From assembly GCA_002422045.1 (NCBI GenBank), contig DITG01000075.1:2360-8034 (forward strand): DNA of 5,675 bases, given 5' to 3'. The notes below the pieces were generated by a model that was not told where the DNA came from, ran no database searches, and saw nothing but the letters and a program-made list of their open reading frames with translations. This document shows, one piece after another, positions 1 to 5,675 of the stretch (its first letter is position 1; each line of letters opens with the position of its first letter). Both the position numbers and the translations under genes were made by a program. Origin of the DNA: Acholeplasmataceae bacterium UBA6190 (GTDB lineage: Bacteria; Bacillota_I; Bacilli_A; Acholeplasmatales; Acholeplasmataceae).

Positions 1-1760
1 ATGAAATGGGATTGGACACCTTAGGCGATACAATTGATGTCAACACCATTACATTGGTTCAACTACAAAATATTCATTATTTAGGTTTAGGTATCGATCC
101 AGTAGACGATAAGTACGAATCACTGATCATCCACAGACTCATTTCTGAAGCTGTGATTGGTGCAGTTGATGTACCTGATGACGCCTATGTGGTTGGCAGT
201 ACCGAAGATGTGAAACCTCTTGAAATCAGTGCGTTGATTCTTGCACTTGATGAAATGGGATTGGACACCTTAGGTGATACTATCGATGTCAACATCATTA
301 CGCTTACACAGTTACAAAATATTCATTATTTAGGTTTAGGTATCGATCCAGTAGACGATAAGTACGAATCACTGATCATCCACAGACTCATTTCTGAAAA
401 AGTGATTGGTGCAGTTGATGTACCTGATGACGCCTATGTGGTTGGCAGTACCGAAGATGTGAAACCTCTTGAAATCAGTGCGTTGATTCTTGCACTTGAA
501 GAAATGGGACTTGGAACTCTCGGTGACCCAATCGATGTTGCCGGTATCCAGATTGCTCAACTTCAAGCCATTCATTATCTTGGCCTTGGTACAGACCCAA
601 TGGGTGATGATTATGAATCTCTGATCATCCATAGACTCATTTCTGATGCAGTCACCGGTTCACTCGATACTCCAAGCGGTGCGTATATGGTCGGTTCATC
701 TGTTGATCTCTTGGCTGCAGAAGTTCAAGGTGTCATCGACGCCCTTCTGCTCTTAGCAGGTGGCAACGATTCTGAAACCATGGACGGACTCACACCAGTC
801 AACAACAACGTACTCACTCCAGGACTCATTGAAGACTTGCTCGATCTCGATGCACTCATCATTTACAGACTCATCGGATCCGGCATCATCTCTGCTACAC
901 TTGCAACTGATGAATCGCTTGCAGAAGTTGGCGATGACAACTATGATGCGAACGATATCGGTGCCGATGTGAAGATTTCTGAAATGTACGCACTCGTCGA
1001 AGCAATGAACATCATGGGCATTGCGAACCTGTCTGTATCTATTGATGCAACCACAGTCACCATCAGCGATCTCCAGGAACTCCATTATGTCGGTCTTGGT
1101 ATTGACCCAGTCACAGACACTTATCAGTCACGTATTGTCCATAGAATCTTGAGTGATGCGATTGTATCCGCTCTTGATATTCCAAGTACAGCGTTCATGT
1201 TAGGTTCATCTGATGATCTGTTGGCAGTAGAAATCCAAGGTGTCATCGATGCAATGTTAGAACTTGGTGATTCAAATGATACATTGACAAACTTAACGCC
1301 AATTGATAACAATGATTTGAATAAGGATGTATTGCAAGCATTGATCGATATCAACACGAGAATTGTAGACAGATTGATTGCAGACGGTATCATTGCATCC
1401 GGTAAGGCAACCACAGAATCTTATGCAGTCTTCGGAGATGTCAACTACGATCCAACAGCAGTGAATGAAGATATCAAACGTGCAGAAATGCAAGGTGTTG
1501 TTGATGGTATGAGAATCCTTGGCATTGCAAGTGTTCTTGATCTTGGCGGTATCTCGATTGCTTCAGTATTATCAATGACTGATGCAGAAGCAGATGAACT
1601 CTTCGACAATACGAACACAATTATCTACTACATCGTTGATGAATTAATCCAGGCTCAACCATTACTCATGGCACAACTTGCTCCTGCTGACTTTGAAGTA
1701 TTTGCTCCATTCAGAATCAAGAGAGCTTCGCTCATCACATTGATAAAGAATAACAACTAG
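1..1760 (+). CDS. Large tandem-repeat protein, C-terminal part (5' end outside window)
   Basis: I do not recognise a named family; the function is unknown. The visible 584 residues (from the Met at base 6) divide into seven units of 83, 83, 83, 87, 83, 85 and 80 residues starting at 6, 255, 504, 753, 1014, 1263 and 1518. Shared landmarks are HYLGLGIDP near residue 24 of a unit, a helix like LIIHRLIS near residue 40, and a closing helix like EIQGVIDAM. Units 4 and 6 are a longer variant; unit 7 is a diverged cap. The protein is acidic and lacks Cys and Trp, which suits a secreted or surface protein, but no signal peptide, LPXTG motif or C-terminal membrane anchor is visible. The Met at base 6 is not the start: bases 1-5 read in frame as the end of the preceding unit (Asp-Glu before Met-Gly-Leu), exactly as at 249-257. 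It ends with TAG, followed by a terminator. The coding call is firm; any role, such as adhesion, is a guess. Confidence 0.9.
   Translation, partial: EMGLDTLGDTIDVNTITLVQLQNIHYLGLGIDPVDDKYESLIIHRLISEAVIGAVDVPDDAYVVGSTEDVKPLEISALILALDEMGLDTLGDTIDVNIITLTQLQNIHYLGLGIDPVDDKYESLIIHRLISEKVIGAVDVPDDAYVVGSTEDVKPLEISALILALEEMGLGTLGDPIDVAGIQIAQLQAIHYLGLGTDPMGDDYESLIIHRLISDAVTGSLDTPSGAYMVGSSVDLLAAEVQGVIDALLLLAGGNDSETMDGLTPVNNNVLTPGLIEDLLDLDALIIYRLIGSGIISATLATDESLAEVGDDNYDANDIGADVKISEMYALVEAMNIMGIANLSVSIDATTVTISDLQELHYVGLGIDPVTDTYQSRIVHRILSDAIVSALDIPSTAFMLGSSDDLLAVEIQGVIDAMLELGDSNDTLTNLTPIDNNDLNKDVLQALIDINTRIVDRLIADGIIASGKATTESYAVFGDVNYDPTAVNEDIKRAEMQGVVDGMRILGIASVLDLGGISIASVLSMTDAEADELFDNTNTIIYYIVDELIQAQPLLMAQLAPADFEVFAPFRIKRASLITLIKNNN
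6..254 (+). repeat. Tandem repeat unit 1 (A type, 249 bp)
   Basis: First full 83-codon unit in the window. By eye it differs from the next unit at 16 of 249 bases and 4 of 83 residues (Thr14Ile, Val18Thr, Ala49Lys, Asp82Glu). Twelve of the 16 differences fall in the first 58 bases. Bases 64-149 and 153-250 are identical to their counterparts 249 bp further on. Bases 1-5 are the tail of another unit, so the array continues upstream. Confidence 0.93.
255..503 (+). repeat. Tandem repeat unit 2 (A type, 249 bp)
   Basis: Direct copy of unit 1 with an exact period of 249 bp, in frame. The near identity points to recent duplication or gene conversion. The only differences after base 312 are one replaced codon (GCT to AAA, Ala to Lys) and one third-position change (Asp to Glu) at the end of the unit. 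Confidence 0.93.
504..1517 (+). repeat. Degenerate repeat units 3-6, alternating A and B types
   Basis: Unit 3 (504-752, 83 residues) and unit 5 (1014-1262, 83 residues) are A type and keep the HYLGLG/HYVGLG, IDP/TDP and HRLIS/HRILS landmarks. Unit 4 (753-1013, 87 residues) and unit 6 (1263-1517, 85 residues) are B type. They open with GGNDS/GDSND, carry LTPVNNN/LTPIDNN, lack the HYLGLG segment and have an acidic insertion before the closing helix. B units resemble each other more than the A units next to them, so the later duplication unit may have been an A+B pair of about 170 residues. Conservation here is at protein level; the DNA is clearly diverged, unlike units 1 and 2. Confidence 0.8.
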
Positions 1761-1777
1761 TCACTCATATTGAACTG

Positions 1778-1810
1778 AAGGCTGATGCCAAACGCATCAG
1801 CCTTTTTGTT
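1778..1810 (+). terminator. Rho-independent terminator of the repeat-protein gene
   Basis: An 11-bp perfect stem (1778-1788 with 1794-1804) encloses a 5-nt loop and runs into TTTGTTTTT on the + strand. It lies 17 nt after the TAG stop of the repeat protein. There is no T-run on the opposite side, so it works for rightward transcription only. Confidence 0.9.
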
Positions 1811-1818
1811 TTTGCAAC

Positions 1819-1846
1819 AAAAAAGTCCTTGATTTTGTCAAGGACT
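1819..1846 (-). terminator. Rho-independent terminator of the DUF5058-M20 operon
   Basis: A 9-bp stem (1824-1832 with 1838-1846) has a 5-nt loop; read on the - strand it is followed by a run of T (complement of the A-run at 1819-1824). It begins 6 nt after the M20 stop codon, so it closes the leftward operon. It sits back to back with the terminator of the convergent repeat gene. Confidence 0.85.
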
Positions 1847-1852
1847 CATTGA

Positions 1853-3268
1853 CTATAAATACTCAATCAGATTTAAGTAGAAGTTAACTCCACTCACGAT
1901 GTTTTCTATCGATATGTCTTCATCAACACCATGGATTTTCTTCAAATCCAATTTGGATACATCCATCGGTGAGAACTTATACACATGATCACAGATCTCA
2001 TGATAATGTCTTGAATCGGTGGTTGCTACCATCAGATAAGGTGCAACCAGTACATCAGGCCATGTCTGATGAATCGCCTTGTCAATCAAATCAAACTGAT
2101 CATCAATCAAACTGGACTTCGTCGCTTCAGACTTGCTCAACACTTCAACTTCAATCGCTTCGTCTCGAATGACTTTCTTAATCTTCTGAATCACTTGTTC
2201 CGATGATTCACCAGGTCTCAATCGGTAATTGATCCCAATCGTTGCTTCAGCGGGTAATACGTTGATGGCATCAGAACCACTCGATAATGTGAATGCTTGT
2301 GTGGTCTTAAACATGGACAAGAATTCTCCACCCGAGAGCTTTGCGATCAACTTGACAACAGGCAGGAATAACCATAGATTAGCAAACAGAATCTTGATGG
2401 GAACCGATGTCGAATGTGGTGCGAGTGACTTGAACAACTCCTTCACCGGGGTTGTCATCTTCAGTTTGAAAACTTTGCTTTCATTCAGTTTGACAACAGC
2501 TTTCGAAAGCAGTGTAACGGGTGTGTTTTTAGGTGGTGTTGATGCATGCCCACCACTGGATTTCGCAATCAACCGGATATTCAAAAATCCTTTTTCAGCA
2601 ATACCGACAACTGCCGCTTTTGAGGTCACGCCAGGGAACATTTTTGAAACAATCGCGCCGCCTTCATCCAAGACCATCGCAGGTTTGACACCTCGGTTTT
2701 TCAGTTCATTCATGATGGAAGGTGCGCCAAGTCCAAGATCCTCTTCATCGCCTGAGAAAGCCAAATAAAGGTCATGCTTGAATACTTTTCCATGAGTCAA
2801 TGCATGCTCTAAAGCTTCCATGATGGCATTCAAACTGCTCTTGGTATCGAGCGCTCCTCGACCATAGACAGTGCTTTGATTAATACGTCCGGAAAATGGA
2901 TCTTCTTGCCAGTTGCCTGATGCAGGAACGACATCAAAATGTGCCATCAAGACGACAGGTTGTTCGTCTGACTTCCCAGTGATTTTAAAGAGGATGCCTG
3001 AACTGATTTCTGTGATTTCTGAAGACTTTGCAATGATTGGAAAACGAGATAAAAGGTAATCTTTGAAACGTCTAAACTCTTCAGGATTGATATTGGTAAT
3101 CGTCTTGAAGCTGATCATCTCAGATAAAGAATGAATCGCATGTTGTTCATCTATCTCATGCTTTTTTCGCATGGTCGGATGGTCAACAGGTTTGAATCTC
3201 AGAGTCTTGTAAGTGATGATGATGACGATGGCAACCGGTATCCATAAAAGATGTAGCCATGGACTCAT
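1853..3268 (-). CDS. Membrane-anchored M20 family metallopeptidase (carboxypeptidase S / PM20D1-like)
   Basis: Predicted two-zinc hydrolase of 471 residues that would cleave a peptide or N-acyl amino acid bond. Residues 4-20 form one hydrophobic segment. The M20 motifs follow in order: HFDVVP (His110 and Asp112), GRGALDTK (Asp141, bridging metal ligand), SGDEED (Glu175 likely catalytic base, Glu176 ligand), LDEGG (Asp201 ligand), GGHAS (His241, lid domain), TDSRHY (418-422) and IHGVDE (His446, last ligand). TDSRHY, the HGVDE ending and the length match carboxypeptidase S and PM20D1 better than short M20 dipeptidases or ArgE/DapE. All expected catalytic residues are present. The start ATG overlaps the upstream stop as ATGA, with an AAAGGGA ribosome site 7 nt before it, implying translational coupling to the membrane gene. 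Positive charges follow rather than precede the membrane segment, hinting at a cytoplasmic catalytic domain. The substrate is unknown. It ends with TAG. Confidence 0.93.
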   Translation of the reverse strand: MSPWLHLLWIPVAIVIIITYKTLRFKPVDHPTMRKKHEIDEQHAIHSLSEMISFKTITNINPEEFRRFKDYLLSRFPIIAKSSEITEISSGILFKITGKSDEQPVVLMAHFDVVPASGNWQEDPFSGRINQSTVYGRGALDTKSSLNAIMEALEHALTHGKVFKHDLYLAFSGDEEDLGLGAPSIMNELKNRGVKPAMVLDEGGAIVSKMFPGVTSKAAVVGIAEKGFLNIRLIAKSSGGHASTPPKNTPVTLLSKAVVKLNESKVFKLKMTTPVKELFKSLAPHSTSVPIKILFANLWLFLPVVKLIAKLSGGEFLSMFKTTQAFTLSSGSDAINVLPAEATIGINYRLRPGESSEQVIQKIKKVIRDEAIEVEVLSKSEATKSSLIDDQFDLIDKAIHQTWPDVLVAPYLMVATTDSRHYHEICDHVYKFSPMDVSKLDLKKIHGVDEDISIENIVSGVNFYLNLIEYL

Positions 3269-3921
3269 CGGATCATCCCTTTCTTATAGAGTGTTCTTGC
3301 AATGAAAAGTGAAATCACAACGCCAACGGGAACCATGATACCCACCAGTTTATCACTACCTGGAACTAACAAGAAGAACAAAGCCATGAAGATGAGCGGA
3401 ACCAGTGCGATTTTCCAGCGCTTGCTGATATAGACAAATCCAAGAGCACCAAATAGTGCCGGAATCACATTATCAAATGCAGGTTTCACAGCTTCAAGTT
3501 CAAGGATAGGTGTGAGTGGAATGATGAGGATTGCTCCAGTCAAAATGATCAAGGTTGTGATGATGTTAGAGGATGCCACAGCGATTGTCGAGATGACATC
3601 ACCTTCTTCAGACCCCTTTTCAACACCAAGCGCATCTTGAGCATTGAGTGCTGCAGGTACTTTGAGAGAAGTCAGGTTGCCTGTGACAAAGGCCATATAA
3701 CTGGATCCTACACCGAGCATCGGTGTGAACGTGAAGACTTCAATGGTTGTCACTGGCCAGAAGACTGCAATCGTGGCTAAGAAACCGGGTAGAAATTGTT
3801 CGAATGTCGGCCATATGCCGGTGGATAAACTTAAGATGAAAGGTACTGAGATGAATAGAGCCAATGCGCCAAGCATCCAATACTTGCCTTCCAAGTGAAT
3901 CTGATCTTGATAGGTTCTCAT
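3265..3921 (-). CDS. Small polytopic membrane protein, partner of DUF5058 protein
   Basis: No named function recognised. The 218-residue product is mostly hydrophobic, with about six or seven membrane segments (roughly 14-33, 41-62, 65-82, 110-138, 148-165, 169-186, 190-210). A Gly/Ser/Asn-rich stretch from TPMLGVGSS (66-73) to TGNLTSLKVPAALNAQ (80-95), followed by the acidic EKGSEEGD, could be a substrate or ion path; that is inference. The chosen ATG lies 1 nt after the DUF5058 stop (TAACATG), with a weak G-rich site (GGACTGGGGG) 9 nt upstream, so coupling to the upstream gene probably drives translation. A longer reading from 3993 would add 25 residues that are only the out-of-frame end of the upstream gene, unlike a membrane protein, and is rejected. 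It ends in TGA, overlapping the M20 ATG by 4 nt. Probably one half of a two-protein transporter. Confidence 0.87.
   Translation of the reverse strand: MRTYQDQIHLEGKYWMLGALALFISVPFILSLSTGIWPTFEQFLPGFLATIAVFWPVTTIEVFTFTPMLGVGSSYMAFVTGNLTSLKVPAALNAQDALGVEKGSEEGDVISTIAVASSNIITTLIILTGAILIIPLTPILELEAVKPAFDNVIPALFGALGFVYISKRWKIALVPLIFMALFFLLVPGSDKLVGIMVPVGVVISLFIARTLYKKGMIR
3276..3282 (-). promoter_or_regulatory. Ribosome binding site of the M20 gene
   Basis: AAAGGGA on the - strand lies 7 nt before the ATG at 3268 and inside the last codons of the upstream gene. It supports the ATGA overlap start and gives the hydrolase its own ribosome entry besides coupling. Confidence 0.6.
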
Positions 3922-3922
3922 G

Positions 3923-4651
3923 TTATCTAGCCCCCAGTCCTGCATACAGTATGGCAAGTGCCATCGATAATACCATGGATAGCGGCAATGCATAATTTCT
4001 CAGCCATTCCCACTTGAATTTTTTGAGTAACAATCCAAACACTACAATCAGTGCCATCGATGAAAGCAGAACCAAGATCGCAAGTAAGGAAATATAGGTT
4101 TCTCCTTCAACCGTTCTAGGCGCGAGCACAAATCCGACAAATGCCGAAATCATACCAATGAATAGTGAATCCATCAAAATGGCGTTCCAATTGGAATCCT
4201 TTTCTTTGACAGCTTTCATCTTCTTGCTCATTTTCTTATAGAAGAATGGAATGATCAAAAGTGGTGGAATACAACCGAATGTAAGTACCCACATGATGGT
4301 CACGACGACACTCGGATTTAAGACATCACCAGAGTTCAGTCCAAAACTACCTAGAACCAGTAATGATGTCGGAAGTTCATAAGTGACGGCACCAAGTGTA
4401 CCAAGTCTCATGGCTGCGAGTGCAGGACCCAAGATTTTACTCAAGGTCACAAGACCGATCAAAATGGCAACCGATGGGGCAATCGAAAACACCATCGATG
4501 AAGTGATCGTCTTTCTGATTTGCTCATGGGTAAAGTTCAGTTCTTTTGCTCGCTTGATTGCTTTCAAGAGAAAAACAGACGACTGCAACAAAATATAGAC
4601 AAAAATGATGCCAACCACTGCATAAAGCCACCCTGCATTCAAAAACGCCAT
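3923..4651 (-). CDS. DUF5058 family polytopic membrane protein
   Basis: Integral membrane protein of 242 residues, recognised from memory as DUF5058-like by its start MAFLNAGWLYA, the LLQSSVFLLKA segment (21-31), the FSIAPSVAILIG motif (55-66), and the LGP...MRLGTLGAVTYEL stretch (74-92). DUF5058 has no established biochemical function. About seven membrane segments are visible (roughly 7-28, 52-72, 84-102, 113-136, 158-177, 185-208, 219-238), with basic loops at 33-47 and 138-150 that probably face the cytoplasm. It is the first gene of a three-gene operon with a second membrane protein and an M20 hydrolase, suggesting a transporter subunit. The ATG at 4651 is chosen because GTGAGGTG lies 6 nt upstream and a promoter lies just before it. 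The longer reading from 4726 would start inside the terminator loop of the upstream gene and ahead of the promoter. It ends with TAA, 1 nt before the next ATG. Confidence 0.9.
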   Translation of the reverse strand: MAFLNAGWLYAVVGIIFVYILLQSSVFLLKAIKRAKELNFTHEQIRKTITSSMVFSIAPSVAILIGLVTLSKILGPALAAMRLGTLGAVTYELPTSLLVLGSFGLNSGDVLNPSVVVTIMWVLTFGCIPPLLIIPFFYKKMSKKMKAVKEKDSNWNAILMDSLFIGMISAFVGFVLAPRTVEGETYISLLAILVLLSSMALIVVFGLLLKKFKWEWLRNYALPLSMVLSMALAILYAGLGAR

Positions 4652-4657
4652 ATAAAG

Positions 4658-4665
4658 CACCTCAC
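4658..4665 (-). promoter_or_regulatory. Ribosome binding site of the DUF5058 gene
   Basis: GTGAGGTG on the - strand with a 6-nt spacer to the ATG at 4651. It decides the start against the ATG 25 codons upstream. Confidence 0.8.
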
Positions 4666-4682
4666 TTGTGATGTTTTCTTTC

Positions 4683-4710
4683 ATTATACTTGATAATATA
4701 GACATTTGAA
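4683..4710 (-). promoter_or_regulatory. Sigma-70/SigA-type promoter of the DUF5058-M20 operon
   Basis: On the - strand, a perfect -10 box TATAAT (4688-4683) is preceded by a weaker -35 box TTCAAA (4710-4705) with a 16-bp spacer. Transcription would begin near 4676, giving a leader of about 25 nt before the ATG at 4651. The promoter directly follows the phosphofructokinase terminator, so the operon has its own promoter. The leader is too short for a riboswitch, and no clear operator palindrome is seen. Confidence 0.75.
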
Positions 4711-4739
4711 GAAAAAAAAGACGCATCGTCTGCGTCTTT
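4711..4739 (-). terminator. Rho-independent terminator of the phosphofructokinase gene
   Basis: A 9-bp stem (4717-4725 with 4731-4739) encloses a 5-nt loop; on the - strand it is followed by a run of eight T (A-run at 4712-4719). It begins 7 nt after the TAG stop of the phosphofructokinase gene and separates it from the operon promoter. Confidence 0.9.
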
Positions 4740-4746
4740 GAATGGA

Positions 4747-5675
4747 CTACTTCTTAGGTACTCTGATTTTCTTGAGTTTTGCGAATCTGGGCAGACCATC
4801 TTCAAGCTTAGCCTTTGAATCGCCTTGAATGAGTGGAAGCGCATAATCGACAAATGCCTGAGTCAGACCCTTGCCTTCTGGAAGAATCCATTCAAGTGGT
4901 ACCTTCTGCTCGGTGTTTGCCGCTAACTTCAGTGGTAATAGCACATACTTGATCTTGTAAGGATTCGAAGAAATTCTCTTGAATCCGACCATCTTGTCTG
5001 TGGTACCTCTGACAGCTGCTTGAACAGCCTTCTTACCAGCATTGAACGCTTCTTCGACATCGACTTTCGATGCGAGATGCGCTGCAGATCTTTGAATGAG
5101 TGAGAATTCGATGGCTCTGACTTTGACATCGATACGGTTAGCGACTTGTTCAGCAAGTACTTGTGCAGTACCGCCGAGTTGCGCATGACCGAATGCGTCA
5201 CGCTTCAATTCCTGATACATTTCAGGAATATACTTGCCTTCTTTGGTTTTGATGCCTTCGGAGACTGCAACGATAACCTTGCCTTTTTCCTTGAGAAGTC
5301 TTTCGACAGCTCCAAAGAACTGATCAATGTCAAATGCGACTTCTGGCAGATAAATCAGATCAGGACCTTGTCCTTTATACTGTGCCAAAGCAGCAGCAGC
5401 GGTCAGCCAGCCTGCGTTTCTACCCATGACTTCAACGATGGTCACTTGTTTAGTATCATAAACAGTTGCATCATGATAAAGTTCCATCATGGTCGTTGCA
5501 ACATATTTTGCAGCACTTGCATATCCCGGGGAATGATCGGTAGCATTCAAGTCGTTATCGATGGTCTTGGGAACACCCATGACGTTGCAATCATAACCGG
5601 ATTTCTTAAAGAACTTAGAAATCTTGTTGCATGTATCCATGGAGTCATTGCCACCATTGTAGAAGAAGTAACGGA
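4747..5675 (-). CDS. pfp: Pyrophosphate-dependent 6-phosphofructokinase, C-terminal part (5' end outside window)
   Basis: Glycolytic enzyme of the cytoplasm that phosphorylates fructose 6-phosphate to fructose 1,6-bisphosphate, here probably with pyrophosphate as donor (EC 2.7.1.90) and so reversibly. The visible 308 residues begin RYFFYNGGNDSMDT. The GGNDS motif puts Asp where ATP enzymes have the second Gly of GGDGS, and GVPKTIDNDL has Lys where ATP enzymes have Gly (PGTIDND); both mark the pyrophosphate type in established family knowledge. Further matches are the catalytic TIDND aspartates, the sugar-phosphate motif MGRNAGW (fragment residues 83-89), the PEVAFD loop and KVIVAVSEGI. The Met at 5640 is not the start, because GGNDS lies upstream of it in the same open frame. 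Family members of this kind are around 400 residues, so roughly 100 N-terminal residues are missing. It ends with TAG and has its own terminator. The exact phosphoryl donor is not proven. Confidence 0.93.
   Translation of the reverse strand, partial: RYFFYNGGNDSMDTCNKISKFFKKSGYDCNVMGVPKTIDNDLNATDHSPGYASAAKYVATTMMELYHDATVYDTKQVTIVEVMGRNAGWLTAAAALAQYKGQGPDLIYLPEVAFDIDQFFGAVERLLKEKGKVIVAVSEGIKTKEGKYIPEMYQELKRDAFGHAQLGGTAQVLAEQVANRIDVKVRAIEFSLIQRSAAHLASKVDVEEAFNAGKKAVQAAVRGTTDKMVGFKRISSNPYKIKYVLLPLKLAANTEQKVPLEWILPEGKGLTQAFVDYALPLIQGDSKAKLEDGLPRFAKLKKIRVPKK

Noticed and set aside
6..752. Possible CRISPR or non-coding repeat array
   Set aside because: The period is 249 bp, in frame and without spacers. 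It encodes a repeated protein module.
753..1493. Several antisense and out-of-frame open frames within the repeat gene
   Set aside because: Shadows of the repeat coding frame, with no ribosome sites or conserved features.
1761..1852. Possible small RNA gene or regulatory RNA between the convergent genes
   Set aside because: Two simple hairpins with T-tracts on opposite strands are fully explained as the two terminators. No promoter is seen.
2229..2768. 179-residue + strand open frame
   Set aside because: It lies entirely antisense to the M20 gene, whose catalytic motifs are intact. The translation has no recognisable family features.
3922..3993. Longer start of the 218-residue membrane protein, 25 residues upstream
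   Set aside because: The extra residues overlap the end of the DUF5058 gene out of frame and look unlike a leader. The ATG at 3921 directly after the DUF5058 stop fits the operon.
4652..4682. Possible riboswitch or attenuator ahead of the DUF5058 operon
   Set aside because: The predicted leader is about 25 nt, too short for a structured element, and no hairpin is visible.
4652..4726. Longer start of the DUF5058 protein at 4726
   Set aside because: That ATG lies in the loop of the phosphofructokinase terminator and upstream of the TATAAT box. The ATG at 4651 has a good ribosome site.

Overview
The window holds five protein-coding genes, two of them cut by the window edges. One gene reads rightward and four read leftward, and they converge on a short intergenic stretch near position 1800. 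The sequence looks like a low-to-moderate GC member of the Bacillota/Mycoplasmatota. The phosphofructokinase carries pyrophosphate-type active-site motifs, as is known for Acholeplasma. TGA is used as a real stop (end of the 218-residue membrane gene) and TGG encodes Trp, so this is not the Mycoplasma code 4. An Acholeplasma- or Izemoplasma-like mollicute, or a related uncultured Bacillota, would fit, but this placement is an inference.

Left region (1-1760, + strand): the C-terminal 584 residues of a large, acidic protein built of ~83-residue repeats, with no Cys or Trp. The repeat frame is open at base 1, so the gene starts upstream. The first two units are almost identical at DNA level. Later units diverge and alternate between a short (A) and a longer (B) form. 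The B form carries an extra loop with an EF-hand/dockerin-like pattern of Asp and Asn. The function is unknown; a surface or secreted role is a guess.

Middle (1761-1852): two back-to-back hairpins, one a terminator for the repeat gene and the other for the leftward operon.

Leftward operon (4651 down to 1853): a DUF5058-type membrane protein, a second small polytopic membrane protein 1 nt downstream, and a membrane-anchored M20 metallopeptidase of the carboxypeptidase S/PM20D1 type whose start overlaps the previous stop (ATGA). A clear promoter with a perfect TATAAT precedes the first gene. The tight packing suggests that the two membrane proteins form a transporter for a peptide or N-acyl amino acid that the M20 enzyme hydrolyses. 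This is inference; neither membrane protein has a function assigned here.

Right region (4747-5675, - strand): the C-terminal 308 residues of a pyrophosphate-dependent 6-phosphofructokinase, closed by its own strong terminator, so it appears to be transcribed separately from the operon below it.
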